Assembly: GCA_047967505.1 (NCBI GenBank)
Contig: CM106541.1
Direction: 5' to 3' (one strand)
Length of the DNA: 64,000 nucleotides
From: Dipteris shenzhenensis
Taxonomy: Eukaryota; Polypodiophyta; Polypodiopsida; Gleicheniales
Shown: in pieces, positions 24,137 to 34,734 of the stretch
How positions within the stretch are numbered: position 1 is the stretch's first letter
Layout: each line of letters begins with the position of its first letter
Translations under genes and position numbers: made by a program
Notes under the pieces: generated by a model
The model's database searches: none
What the model was told of the DNA's origin: nothing
The model's input: only the letters and a program-made list of their open reading frames with translations

Positions 24137-24690
24137 GCACTACAAATCTAGTAAATGAAATCAATCAGATTAGGAATTGACAAACTTGATTTGGGAATGG
24201 TCAGGAATACTTTGTCTTTGAATAATGCCTTGGATCATGGGATGGGGTCCCATGAATTTGCTACCTGTGATGGACAAATGGTTCTACCCTCGACTGAAGG
24301 TGACATGTGTGTAGCAAAGAAAAATGTGGATATGATAGCCCTCATGGAATCTCTAAGGGGTATTGATTTTGGCTATGATTTGCACATTCTAGCACTTGAG
24401 GCATACATCAATTTCTAGCACTTGAGGCATATAGTGGCTCCGCCCATGCAACATTGCCAGCTGCAATCCAAGCATCATGCAATCTCATATTTTGTATCCA
24501 GAGACATCATGAGGGGTAGAGCCTCTTTTTTGTAGCCTCACTAGCAATATGTATTGAAAACCAAAATGTATTCAATTATTATATTCTCGCTATATGAATG
24601 CTCTTAATGGATCCAAATTGTAGAGCTACTTCAATGCTACTACTTAGTTATATTGCATAATAACCTCCATATGTATGCTCGTGAGACAAT
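24137..24690. other. Short unrecognised open frame; otherwise empty
   Basis: A plus-strand frame at 24155-24418 has no recognisable domain and ends in a duplicated TTTCTAGCACTTGAGGCATA phrase. I see no support for a gene. Confidence 0.4.
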
Positions 24691-24766
24691 AAAAAAGAGG
24701 CCTGGCATCCCAAAATGGCAGTGCGTCAACGCACTACAATTTTTGGGATGCTAGGCCTCTTTTTTG
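24691..24766. repeat. Hairpin C
   Basis: Arms AAAAAAGAGGCCTGGCATCC and GGATGCTAGGCCTCTTTTTT surround a GGCAGTGCGTCAACGCACT tip. It has the same kind of tip as hairpins A and D on unrelated arms. Confidence 0.9.
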
Positions 24767-24779
24767 TTGTGTCATGAGC

Positions 24780-25191
24780 ATAAGAACAAGCACTTGTGTT
24801 CCTTGCCTTTCTTTGCAATGGGGGTCTTGATTTTGGGGGGTGTATGCCAAAAATTGATAAACAACATTATTTGATGCATATGGTTTTATTAAATGGCAAA
24901 AATAGGCATGAAAACAATCTAAATTAGCTCTTTCCATTAGATTTGATATATGACATGACTCCATTTGGATTTGTAAGTCCAAAGATACAGGGTCCTACTT
25001 TTAGGGCCTGAATGCCTCAAATAGGCAGCGCGTCATGGGGTCCTACTTTTGAGGCCTAAATGCATGAAATAGGCATTACCTATTTCAAGCATTCAGGCCC
25101 TAAAAGTAAGACCCCGTATCTTTGGACTTACAAATCCAAATGGGGTCATGTCATACATCAAATGGCAAGAGCCAATTTAGATGGTTTTCAT
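24780..25191. repeat. Hairpin D with leader
   Basis: A leader (AAGAACAAGCACTTGTGTTC...GGGGGTCTTGATTTTGGGG) precedes a large inverted repeat, arms about 24908-25030 and 25070-25191. The arms contain CCAAAGATACAGGGTCCTAC and TTAGGGCCTGAATGCCT. The tip region contains GGCAGCGCGTCA. The leader and hairpin recur at about 25492-25940. Confidence 0.88.
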
Positions 25192-25239
25192 GCCTATTTT
25201 CTCCATCTATCAAAACTCTATGCATGAATATATACATCA

Positions 25240-25268
25240 ATATAGACATATATGCATCAATACATACA

Positions 25269-25304
<36 letters not shown>

Positions 25305-25339
25305 TATACATATAAATATAAATATAAATATAATATATG

Positions 25340-25401
<62 letters not shown>

Positions 25402-25432
25402 TACATATATATGTATGTACATACATACATAC
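25240..25432. repeat. (TACA)n/(TA)n microsatellite
   Basis: Long runs of TACA and TATA steps. Long frames here encode only Y/I/H/C repeats and are not genes. Confidence 0.97.
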
Positions 25433-25491
25433 AGCAAAAGTAGGACCCCATTGGTTGCCTATTTCATGCATTTTGTTGTCTCATGAGTGTA

Positions 25492-25940
25492 AGAACAAGC
25501 ACTTGTGCTCCTTACCTTTCTTTGAAATGGGGGTCTTGATTTTGGGGGGGTATGCCAAAAATTGATAAACAACATTATTTGATGAATATAGTCTTAGTAG
25601 AATCTGGAGAAAATGGACATGAAAACCATCTAAATTGGCTCTTGCCATTTGATTTGATATATGACATGACCCCATTTGGATATGCAAGTCCAAAGATACG
25701 GGGTCCTGCTTTTAGGGCTTGAAGGCCTGAAATAGGCAACGCGTTGACATGTTGCCCATTTCATGCAGTTAGGCCTCAAAAGTAGGACCCCATTTGGCAA
25801 GCCTAACTCCATGAAAGCACTGCCTATTTCAAGCATTCAAGCCCTAAAGACAGGATCCTGTATCTTTGGACTTACAAATATTAATGGGGTCATGTCATAT
25901 ATCAAATCGAATGGCAAGAGCCAATTTAGATGGTTTTTAT
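25492..25940. repeat. Hairpin D, second copy
   Basis: The same leader and arms as at 24780-25191 (arms about 25618-25739 and 25819-25940). The tip GGCAACGCGTTGACATGTTGCC-type sequence is better preserved than in the first copy. A leader-only fragment recurs at about 26095-26200. Confidence 0.88.
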
Positions 25941-25989
25941 GTCCATTTTTTTAATCTATCAAAATTGTATGCATCAATATATACACATA

Positions 25990-26026
25990 TGCATCAACAT
26001 ATACATATACATACATACATACATAT

Positions 26027-26090
<64 letters not shown>

Positions 26091-26371
26091 GTATACTTGT
26101 GTTCCTTACCTTTCTTTGCAATGGGGGTCTTGATTTTGGGGGGGGTATGCCAAAAAATTGATCAACAACATTATTTGATGCATATAGTTTTAGTAGTTTT
26201 AGTACACACACAAACACACACACACACACATATATATATACATACACACATATATACATACGTACATACATATATATACATATTTGATGCATATACTAGA
26301 TGGGGAAAATAGGCCCCACTCTAATTTTGATGCATATACTAGATGGGGAAAATAGGCCCCACTCTAATTTT
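25990..26371. repeat. Microsatellites, leader fragment and 43-bp duplication
   Basis: (TACA/TA)n at about 25995-26093, a hairpin-D leader fragment to 26200, (CA)n/(TA)n at 26205-26283, then a 43-bp unit (GATGCATATACTAGATGGGG...) present twice at 26286-26371. Confidence 0.85.
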
Positions 26372-27883
26372 CATGGAGAGACCCAACTAGACAAATAGAG
26401 CAAGTCCAGGGGGTCACTAGGGACACCCCCCAGCAAATGGAGATGACCACTCTACAATTTTAGCACCATTTTTGGGATGTAAACTCAGGTCCCAAAAAAA
26501 TTGTGTCAATTCTTGCATTAAATGTAGGGTGGTGAATATATCCTATTGCGTCATGGGGCCTGGAGAAGATGGAGGGAAAAAATTGAACCTCCAAAAAGAC
26601 TTCTTTTACTAGCATTGAGAGTGGACAAGACAGCTACTGCTAGTGTGATATGAGAATTTGCACGTCTCAAGTTTTGGGGTCCATGAAATTAGATCATGTT
26701 GATGGTAACTTTGAGAGGGTGCAAAGGCAGGCAATATTCTTCATCATGGCTGACTCAAATGCAAGGCAGTGAAAATGCCAGGAGAGTGGCTAGGTAGCAA
26801 TTATTTCAGGAAGAGAGATTCTGATACTTTGTTGTGTTATGTAGGATATTAATTTGCATTAAATGTGGGACATGTTAGATATAAGTTCATAAAATCCTAA
26901 GTCATGAACTTAATACATTAAATATTCAAGCATAAATAATAGTCGTCAATTTAATACATTAAATATTCAAGCCTAAAGAAGACTTAATCAAGACCTAATG
27001 CACCATACCATTGGCCACAACCTCGTTCCATAGACTTGCCAACATAAGGCCAAAATTTTCATTCTTAAGAATATGTGGAAAGACCTTATGTTTGGCCACA
27101 ACATATGGCAAAAAAAATTCATTCTAAAGAATAGGTGGAATGAAATTGTGTTTGAGAAATACAAATCAATGCTCAAGTTTGGACATAAATAAAGGTATCC
27201 TTTTGAAGATATTGGAACACATGAGAGAGATAATATTGAAGATACATGAATTTTTAGACATACTATTAAAGACAAATGAAGATATAATGGATGAAATCTT
27301 GTTGATTATACATGAATTTTCAATAGACCTATCATTCAAAAGATTTTATGGATTGAATGTAGCTTTAATACATTATCCCTTTTACAAGGGTGTTTGAGTT
27401 TGAGGCTTGAAACATAAAAATTAATCTGTGTTGAAGCCTAGTGGTTTGTTAAGGATATGTGAAACTTATAGTAAAAGTACTTACAATGCAATGGATTATA
27501 TTAAATATCCCATTAAGGACATGTGAACATATAGTAGAGGAATTCTACATAAAAATGAGTGGATCAAACTTAATGGCTCAAAAGCAAAAAAGGGTGATGG
27601 TGGAGCCTAGGGGCTACTCTACGGCACTATGGCAACAACCTTTGTAGTTACTATCAAAGGTAGTGCAACTTTTTTATCAAGGAAAGAGACATGAACCAGA
27701 TCAGTATGACCTAGGTTTCACTGACTTGTTTCTTTCATGGATAAAAAGTGACCCTTAGGTGATGCTACAACACTCCCTTTTTTGGTCCATTATTATAGCA
27801 CAATTGGGGCCTTTTGACCTAATACTAGCTACCCATCAAATATTTGTTGTAGATGCTAGGGGTAATTACCAAACTACTAGTGG
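26372..27883. other. No gene seen
   Basis: AT-rich DNA with only short frames in either direction and none with a recognisable domain. A TTAATACATTAAATATTCAAGC phrase occurs twice near 26910-26970. This is probably decayed repeat. Confidence 0.5.
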
Positions 27884-27891
27884 TAGTTTTG

Positions 27892-28137
27892 CTCGGGGGG
27901 GTCACTCATCATATGCAACCCTATCACGTGAGTTTAAAAGAAGGATATTTTTTATTTCTAAAATTTACAGAATTAAATATTCATAAGGGACTATTTAAAA
28001 TAGTTTTGGGAAAAAATTACAGATTTGTACAAAAAAGGGATACATTTTATTAATGAAAAATTTACAGAAAAGGAATTTTAAATATAGGCCTTGAGCGCAC
28101 GTGATATAGAGGGTTTATACATAGTGACCCCCTTGAG
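27892..28137. mobile_element. 246-bp MITE, 8-bp target duplication (copy 2)
   Basis: It starts CTCGGGGGGGTCACT and ends AGTGACCCCCTTGAG. It has the same length and internal order as 2054-2299, including CACGTGAG near the left end and GCACGTGATATAGAGGG near the right. It is flanked by TAGTTTTG at 27884-27891 and 28138-28145. The two copies differ by scattered substitutions, so they moved some time ago. No coding capacity. Confidence 0.93.
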
Positions 28138-28145
28138 TAGTTTTG

Positions 28146-28870
28146 TCACTACCATTAGTAATTTTATTGGAGTGTTCCTTAATGATAGTTCTCCTACTAC
28201 TACATACAATATTACCAATAGTAGTCTTAATCCCAATGATAGTACATATACTATTATTACAACATTCCAACTTACATTTGCATTTATTTTTGGTGCTTTG
28301 ATGTGCTTTGAAAGTAAGGACAATGTGATTTCATTCTTGTTTGCATTCTTGTCAAACATGAGGAGCTGGAATGCATAAGAGTTGGGAGGCACATTGTAAT
28401 TTGTGTGCAGATTTGAGCCATTGAATAGCCTATTGATTCTGATTGTTTTTGTTCTTATTAAGTCCTTAATTTGGTTATTTCACAATGAACATCGCCATAT
28501 CAATTCAGATTTTTTTTGTTCTAGTAATGTCCTATCAATTTTTGTTCTTATTAAATCCTCGCAGTAGTTCATTGTGAACTGTAGCCATAGCACAGTCCAA
28601 GGTTGATCATACAAGATAAATGGGTGCTCACATTTAATATATTTTTGAGAGTTGGAGCGATAGTGGTTGTAGATAACAAAATCATCGCTTTCAATAAATT
28701 TGGCAAGATTCTTGTGATAGAAGGAATAACTTCTATTGCACTAACAATGAAAGAAAACTATCGAAAGGCTAACACAAGGCTCAAAATTACACTGGTGCTA
28801 CTAGGCTTAATAGTTGTAGGCTAGTAGTAGTACTAGTGTATTTACTAAGTAGTGTGCATGCCTCTTCTCA
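28146..28870. other. No gene seen
   Basis: AT-rich DNA. The plus-strand frame at 28146-28378, rich in S, T and N, has no known domain. Nothing else is supported. Confidence 0.45.
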
Positions 28871-28875
28871 TTAAA

Positions 28876-29470
28876 ATTCATAGTCTTCCAAAAGATTATA
28901 TAGTACATAAGTCAAAATCATATAATTAGTTTTATCATCCTAATGTTGAAACTGACTTAAATTCATAGTCTTCAAAAAGGTATAATATGTAAGTCATATT
29001 TCAATTAGTTTTATCGTCCTCATGTTGAAACTAACTTTCTGTCTCCTATGAGCCTCAAACCTTCAATCCATTAATTTTTCAAATAGTAAGAATGGTCATT
29101 ATATTAAGAGGTGATGATATCTAAAGTGTTCTAGAAATAGTAAGAATGGTCTTGTATTAAGAGGTGATGATATCTCAAGTGTTCTACAAAACTATTAGGT
29201 ACCTCTTAGTGGTTGGGGTGATTATATCTCAAGTATTCTACAAATAGTAAGAATGTTTCAAGTATTCTACAAAACTATTAGGTACCTCTTAGTGGTTGAA
29301 GGGAAGGGGTGATGATCTCTCAAGTGCTCTACATATAGTAAGAATGGTCTTGTATTAAGAGGTGATGATATCTCAAGTGTTCTACAAATAGTAATAATGG
29401 TTTTGTATTAGGAGGTGATGATATCTCAAGTGTTCTACAAAACTATTAGTAGGTACCTCTTAATGGTTGA
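28876..29470. repeat. Degenerate tandem repeats
   Basis: An 85-90-bp unit around AAATTCATAGTCTTC occurs twice (28876-29036). Then GTGATGATATCTCAAGTGTT plus TCTACAAATAGTAAGAATGG phrases recur five to six times to 29470, with irregular 60-130-bp spacing. Confidence 0.85.
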
Positions 29471-32400
29471 AGGGAAGGGGTGGGAAGTAAAATCTCTAAG
29501 AACTACATGATGGTTGCAAAAACATAAATGACACTTCGGTTTTTCAACATATGGGTGAACTATTTTTAAACATTCACTTCTTTCGTGGTTGATAATATTT
29601 TTAATAAGAAGGACCATTTTGAATGTCATAAGTGTTGATGCAATCCCATGCTATGAAGTTTGCAGACAGTTTGTTGAAGTGATGTTTACGTTACTAAGTT
29701 CAACATATCAAGCAATGCATTTGTTTTGATTATTGAAGTAGTTGTGATAATAAGACCCATTTCAAATGTGAAAGAATTGTTGTATCAGTTAATGGAATCC
29801 TATGGTTTGGAGTGAAAATTTGGTTTCTTTCAAACCCACATACTATTGTTGCATAATGTGAGTATGGCTCCAATTGGAAGTTAAGGTAGACTATAATTCG
29901 CAATCTTGGTATAGTTACACATAGTAAGATAAGTTTTATTTTCAAGAATCTTCCCAAAGAATGGTTTCCACAAAGCTATGTTGAGTACCTCTACAAGGAA
30001 ATTGTGGAAAAGCTCACTCGCTCTATCGACTGCCTCTGGCCTAAAATGCTTCAAAACACAATTGGCCAAAGGACATGCTATCAGGTTTGATGCTGTGTAT
30101 TATGAAATACAATGAACTTTTGCATGCTTATGAGCCATATAGCAAGCAAGTTCATGGAAAAATAAACAATTCAAAATTATAAATAGTGCTAGATTTATTA
30201 AAAGATCTTTGCACATGCATGTTTTCAACTTCTTCCTTTTTAGGGTGAATCTAGATACCAATATCAATAACTATCAATGTTTTAAGACCACCATGCAGTA
30301 GTCCCACTATTTTGGATTCCAAATTTTCAATCCATTTTGTTTTCAACAAATCAAAAAAAATTTATGGAGTGTGCCCTCAAATCAGTGTGCATCACTTTAA
30401 CACAACATTGAAGGCCCGTTAACCCATACCTAATATTCTCATTCAGGTATGTCCTTTGGTCGAGGAGAAGCTCATGTAGTGTACTTTTGAATTATTAGTT
30501 GGTTGCATATATGTACAGAACAAATCTTTGATGTTTTTGAATAAATTGATATATATATAGTCTTCAGGATGTGTGCTTCACCTGCAACATAGCATTTGTA
30601 ATGCTTTAACGGTCTCATTCCAAATCCTTATTCCATAAACTTTTGGTCTCATGTTCAAGTTTGGAATGTGTACTACAACTTGAAGACAAATTTTGTCAAA
30701 TTTCATTGAGCAATACATAAGCTATGGGTCATGTAAGATGCCTATATATAGAAAATTTCCTAAAGCTCACCAAAAATGCCTACACACAAGCAAACAATGA
30801 CCCTAGAGCATGACATGGGAGATCAAAAAATAAAGCTTTTAGAAGTTAGCACTTCCAACACACCTATAAGACCGGCTATAAGAGTTTTAGAATGTGGAGA
30901 TAGTTTGAGTTCCTTAGAGGGTTTCTCAAACATTGATATAAGAAAACTCAAATAGCATGTTCTAGATGTGCAAGACTTTGCCTTAGATGATCAAGAGGAT
31001 GAGCTTCAATCTCACAAGGGTGACTTTTCCAATGAGGAGAATGGATTGAAGAAAATGTTTTTAGTTATGAAAACTTTTGCATATAGTTTCATTGTTGAAA
31101 GGTGTAGGGTGAAACCCTATACTTGTCCAAAATTGTCAATGGTTAAATTTTGTAAGTTAGCAGTGCTTTTTTGATGTTTTGTTTTTTTAAAGAACCTTAT
31201 CAACAAAAATGTTGATGCTATTATCGATGGTTTTAAAAGTTTGCAATGGTAATATTGACATTTTAATGAGCTTTTTGATGGTATCTTTAATTATTGATAT
31301 TGACCTTTCTCTGGCCTTTCCCCTAATTATCAATAATATCAATGGTCATATTGACACTTTTATCAATGCTAATATCAATGAATGTAACTCTCACACTAAT
31401 ATTGGTGGTACAGCCTTGCAAATACTAAGAAAAAGTGTCAATGATAAGCATCGATAATGATGTGAATGGTAGTAGTGTCTTTCCTTGAGGGGTGCATTGA
31501 TAAGAAACCCTAGATACAACATGATTTCAAGAGGTACTTAAAAGTCCTTGTCTATTAATTTTCCATGGACAAAAGGAGCCCTTTTAAAGGTCGCTAGGAA
31601 CCTCCTAGTTTCCTCCATATGTTGCTACCATGTATCTCACCACCAACCCCTTAAATCTAAGAGTGAGGAATTGGTGAATACCTAAAGATCCACCTTGCAT
31701 CTACAAGATCCCTATGGTGAGAATTTAGAGTGCAGAATAGGCTCTGTTTTCATCTAAAGGAAGTAGGCATATCTTATGGTAGGATTCTAAGGTAGATAGC
31801 CTCTAACCATGGTTAGATCTATGCTTTCTCCTATAATCTAGGGACTAACTCTCAGACAAGGGAAAGTCTACAATGTCAGGTAGTTGAGCTTAGTTGGAAA
31901 AATGCTGTTGGATATCATCTCATCAAGTTTTATAGGAGTTTTATAGTACCTATCATAATGTCTGTATAACCACTATCATTGTCATAGCCACGTGGCATAG
32001 TCTCCATTACAAGGGGTTCCATTGAAGAACCTTTATCTAGTTAAGCCTTCTAGCTTGGATTAGCTTGGTTGGTCCAATGACCCAATTATCCAACCATTCC
32101 TAGAAATAGCTAATGATTCAGACAAAGATATTATATCATTAGACCTTATAAAGTATCCACCTTTGTTGCACAATCTTGGCTCTAAGCCATAGCAATGCCA
32201 AGGGTAAATTTGATTAAAAGTATGGCAATGTTGCAAATAGTATGAAATTATGAACCCAATGATGGCTCCAGACCCTCTAATTCATCAAAATGCCTTAGTC
32301 AAGATATTGATGCTTGTTGTTGATTTTTACAACTCCTCTATATTTTGGAGTTTTCCATTTTTTTCAGGAAGAACTAAAATGGACACCGTTGGCTTGTAAC

Positions 32401-32605
32401 CACCCTTTAATGGTTTTTGCAAACACTATGGGATTAAATGATAATTCACATAACTTTCACATGCATACACTTCTTGAGAAAAATGGAGTATCCAAGTGAT
32501 AAATAGAGTCATTGTAGAGTTAACAAAATGTGTGCTTGATGAGAAGAAAGTGCCAAGGCACTCTTGGGCATAAGCATGTGATACATTCGTTTTTCCAAAG
32601 GGGAG
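29471..32605. other. Long gene-free AT-rich stretch
   Basis: Only short open frames occur, none with a domain I recognise. Two plus-strand frames (30968-31174 and 31209-31457) lack similarity to anything I know; the second is built from ATT/AAT-rich repeats. This stretch is probably old repeat DNA. Confidence 0.5.
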
Positions 32606-32724
32606 CCACACTACAAGGCATAGGCCCTTTTCCAATGAAAATACCGACGCTTTTTACATTAACTTCTTTTTTAAACGGGCGCAAACGTCATTATTAAAGT
32701 CGTTAAAAGCATCGAAAAAGAACC

Positions 32725-32818
32725 GTCGCTATATAGCGACATTGTTAAACGTTGCTATATAGCGACACTGATATTCGTCGCTATATAGCGACACTACTAA
32801 ATGTTGCTATATAGTGAC
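32725..32818. promoter_or_regulatory. Left subterminal motif array (4 sites, 26-bp period)
   Basis: Four copies of GTCGCTATATAGCGAC or one/two-base variants start at 32725, 32751, 32777 and 32803, exactly 26 bp apart. In En/Spm, subterminal repeats are bound by the TNPA-type protein and are needed for transposition. The site here is a full palindrome, so a dimeric binder is likely. Confidence 0.88.
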
Positions 32819-32842
32819 GATTAACAAAACTTAAAAAAAAGA

Positions 32843-32892
32843 ATTAGTGGGGCTAAACAGGGCTTGCTATGGCCCTGTTTAGCCCCACTAAT
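32843..32892. terminator. Perfect 21-bp hairpin downstream of Transposase_24-like gene
   Basis: The arms, starting ATTAGTGGGGCTAAACAGGG, pair perfectly over 21 bp around an 8-base TTGCTATG loop, followed by a T run on the right and preceded by an A run. It lies about 350 bp beyond the leftward gene, between it and the subterminal array. It could mark a transcript end or be a small inserted hairpin; the function is not shown. Confidence 0.4.
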
Positions 32893-33237
32893 CCTTTTTT
32901 TTTTTGTAATTACAAAAAAAAGTTTTTTATAACAAAAATTTCCTTGCGAAAAGGGTGATACAAAATTGCTCAAATGAAATGATCGAGCAACAAAAGCATA
33001 TACATGTCGAACATATACAACATTGTTTGTTACAAAATTACCCTTTCGAAAGGGTGATACAAAATTGCTCAAACGAGCGGATATACAAAATGACATACAT
33101 GGCGAAGAAAATGCAAACTGCTACTACTACTACTACTCATCCAAATCGTCCTCATCCTCATCCTCGTCTTGTTGGCCTGATCCTTGGTCCTCGTGAGCTA
33201 CGTCTTCTTCCTTATCCTCGTCACGTGCGTTTGATCC

Positions 33238-34491
33238 CTAGCCCTGGTGATCGCTTGCCTCTGATGATGGGACGCTTGAGCTTTGACCCTAAGAGTGAAC
33301 CATATAAATTGAAAATTAGATTGGAACTTAAAGAATAAAACAATTTAAAAAGTGAGATTACAAGTAGGAGTAGACTTATACTGTGCGAGCAGCCACCTCA
33401 GCCCAATCGACCGTTGCTCCCATTGCCTCTTGCTCAATAAACCACAGCTTTGTTCCTATGCGAAATGCGTGTCGCATCTTTGCATCTGTAGGAAGACGAC
33501 CCATCGCAGCTTGCTATGGATCCAATTTACAAGAGTTAGAGTTAGCTAAAGTGCATGTACTATGTAGTAAAACAAATAGAACAATACATTAAATGAGAAG
33601 AAGTAGACTTACCATGGTTGCCTCGAATGCCAACCATTCGCCTACACCAAAGTGCGAAGTACCTACGATGTCCAGCCGTCTCTTCAGAGCCCTCCTCTGA
33701 CCCTCGAACATTTTGGGATGGTCCCTATTCTGCTTCTTGAAGAACTTCCAATCAGCTTTGTCTGCCCAGCTGGGTTTAGCCAACCCCTTTGTGATGGAAG
33801 TACGCAAGGTTGATCTACGATGCTTCAAGACCAAACCCATGCGCTCTCGCATATAATCCTCATTAAACTCCAAATTTGGAAGGTTAGGGTATTTTTGTTT
33901 TAATTCATTGATGACCGCCTGCTTCTTTTGGTCATCTTGATACTGCCAATCGGTAGCAATGCCGCTCTTGAAGTGATGGCTCATCAACCGCCTCATGGTG
34001 GCCATCACTGCTTTGCCCTTTCTATCTTCTATTCTCTCTCCGGCAGCTGTGATTTGATAGGAGAGATCCCTTGATGAGTAAGGAGGACTGATGGTAGCAG
34101 AGTCAGGAGTGGAAGCTGTGCGAGTGCTTCCGAAGTGAGGAATAGTAGTGGGAGTAGGAGAGAGCAAGGGATCTGTCTGATACTGTGTCTTCGGACCAAG
34201 TGGACACCTATAGGAATGTGAGTGTGCTGACTCGTCTACATCTCCCAAGTCAGCACAACATAAGTTGCCCTTCCTACTCTTCCTTCCCTTACGACAGGCA
34301 CGCGCAGGTGATGACCCCTCGGTCGAAGGGGCACGAGGGGACGGCTGGCCAGTACGTCTAGCCATTGGTGTAGGGGAGGGAATTGCTGAGGTCCTCTGAG
34401 ATAGCAGAGAGAAGAATCTCGCTGCGTCCTCATCGCTCATCTGCACTACAAACTCGTCGGGACTCCCGACAAAGCTATGCATGGCTAGCAA
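33238..34491 (-). CDS. CACTA Transposase_24-like (TNPA-type) protein, three exons
   Basis: The model is exon 1 34491-33613, exon 2 33513-33382 and exon 3 33288-33238. The introns are both phase 0, with GTAAGT and GTATAAGT donors and TAG acceptors. The protein has an S/T/P/R-rich N-terminal third, then AVMATMRRLMSHHFKSGIA and NELKQKYPNLPNLEFNEDYM, resembling plant Ptta/En/Spm Transposase_24 proteins. Exon 2 contains MGRLPTDAKMRHAF, and the same order occurs in the second CACTA element's gene. An in-frame TAG at 33238-33240 shortens an acidic tail that would otherwise run to 33133. The start is uncertain: ATG at 34482, with degenerate TTP-rich repeats upstream (34495-34625). Likely role: binding the GTCGCTATATAGCGAC sites and regulating or assisting transposition (inference). 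Confidence 0.72.
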
Positions 34492-34734
34492 AGGAGTTCC
34501 CGAGGGGTAGTCCCAGTGCTACGTTTGAGAGGAGTCAGACCAGGGGTAGTCACAGTGCTAGGTCCAAGAGGAGTCGGACCAAGGGTAGTTCTCGGGGTAG
34601 TCGCCTAAGAGGAATCAAAGTCCTCTGGAGCATATAGATCATGAGCTCTCCTCCTGCAAGGTTGTCTGTGATCGTCGGATGTGAGTCGAATGTGCGACGT
34701 GATCCCATTCTAACATAGACACAAACACAAAAAC

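Noticed and set aside
25122-26312. Frames of Y/I/H/C repeats
   Set aside because: Pure (TACA)n and (TA)n microsatellite translation.
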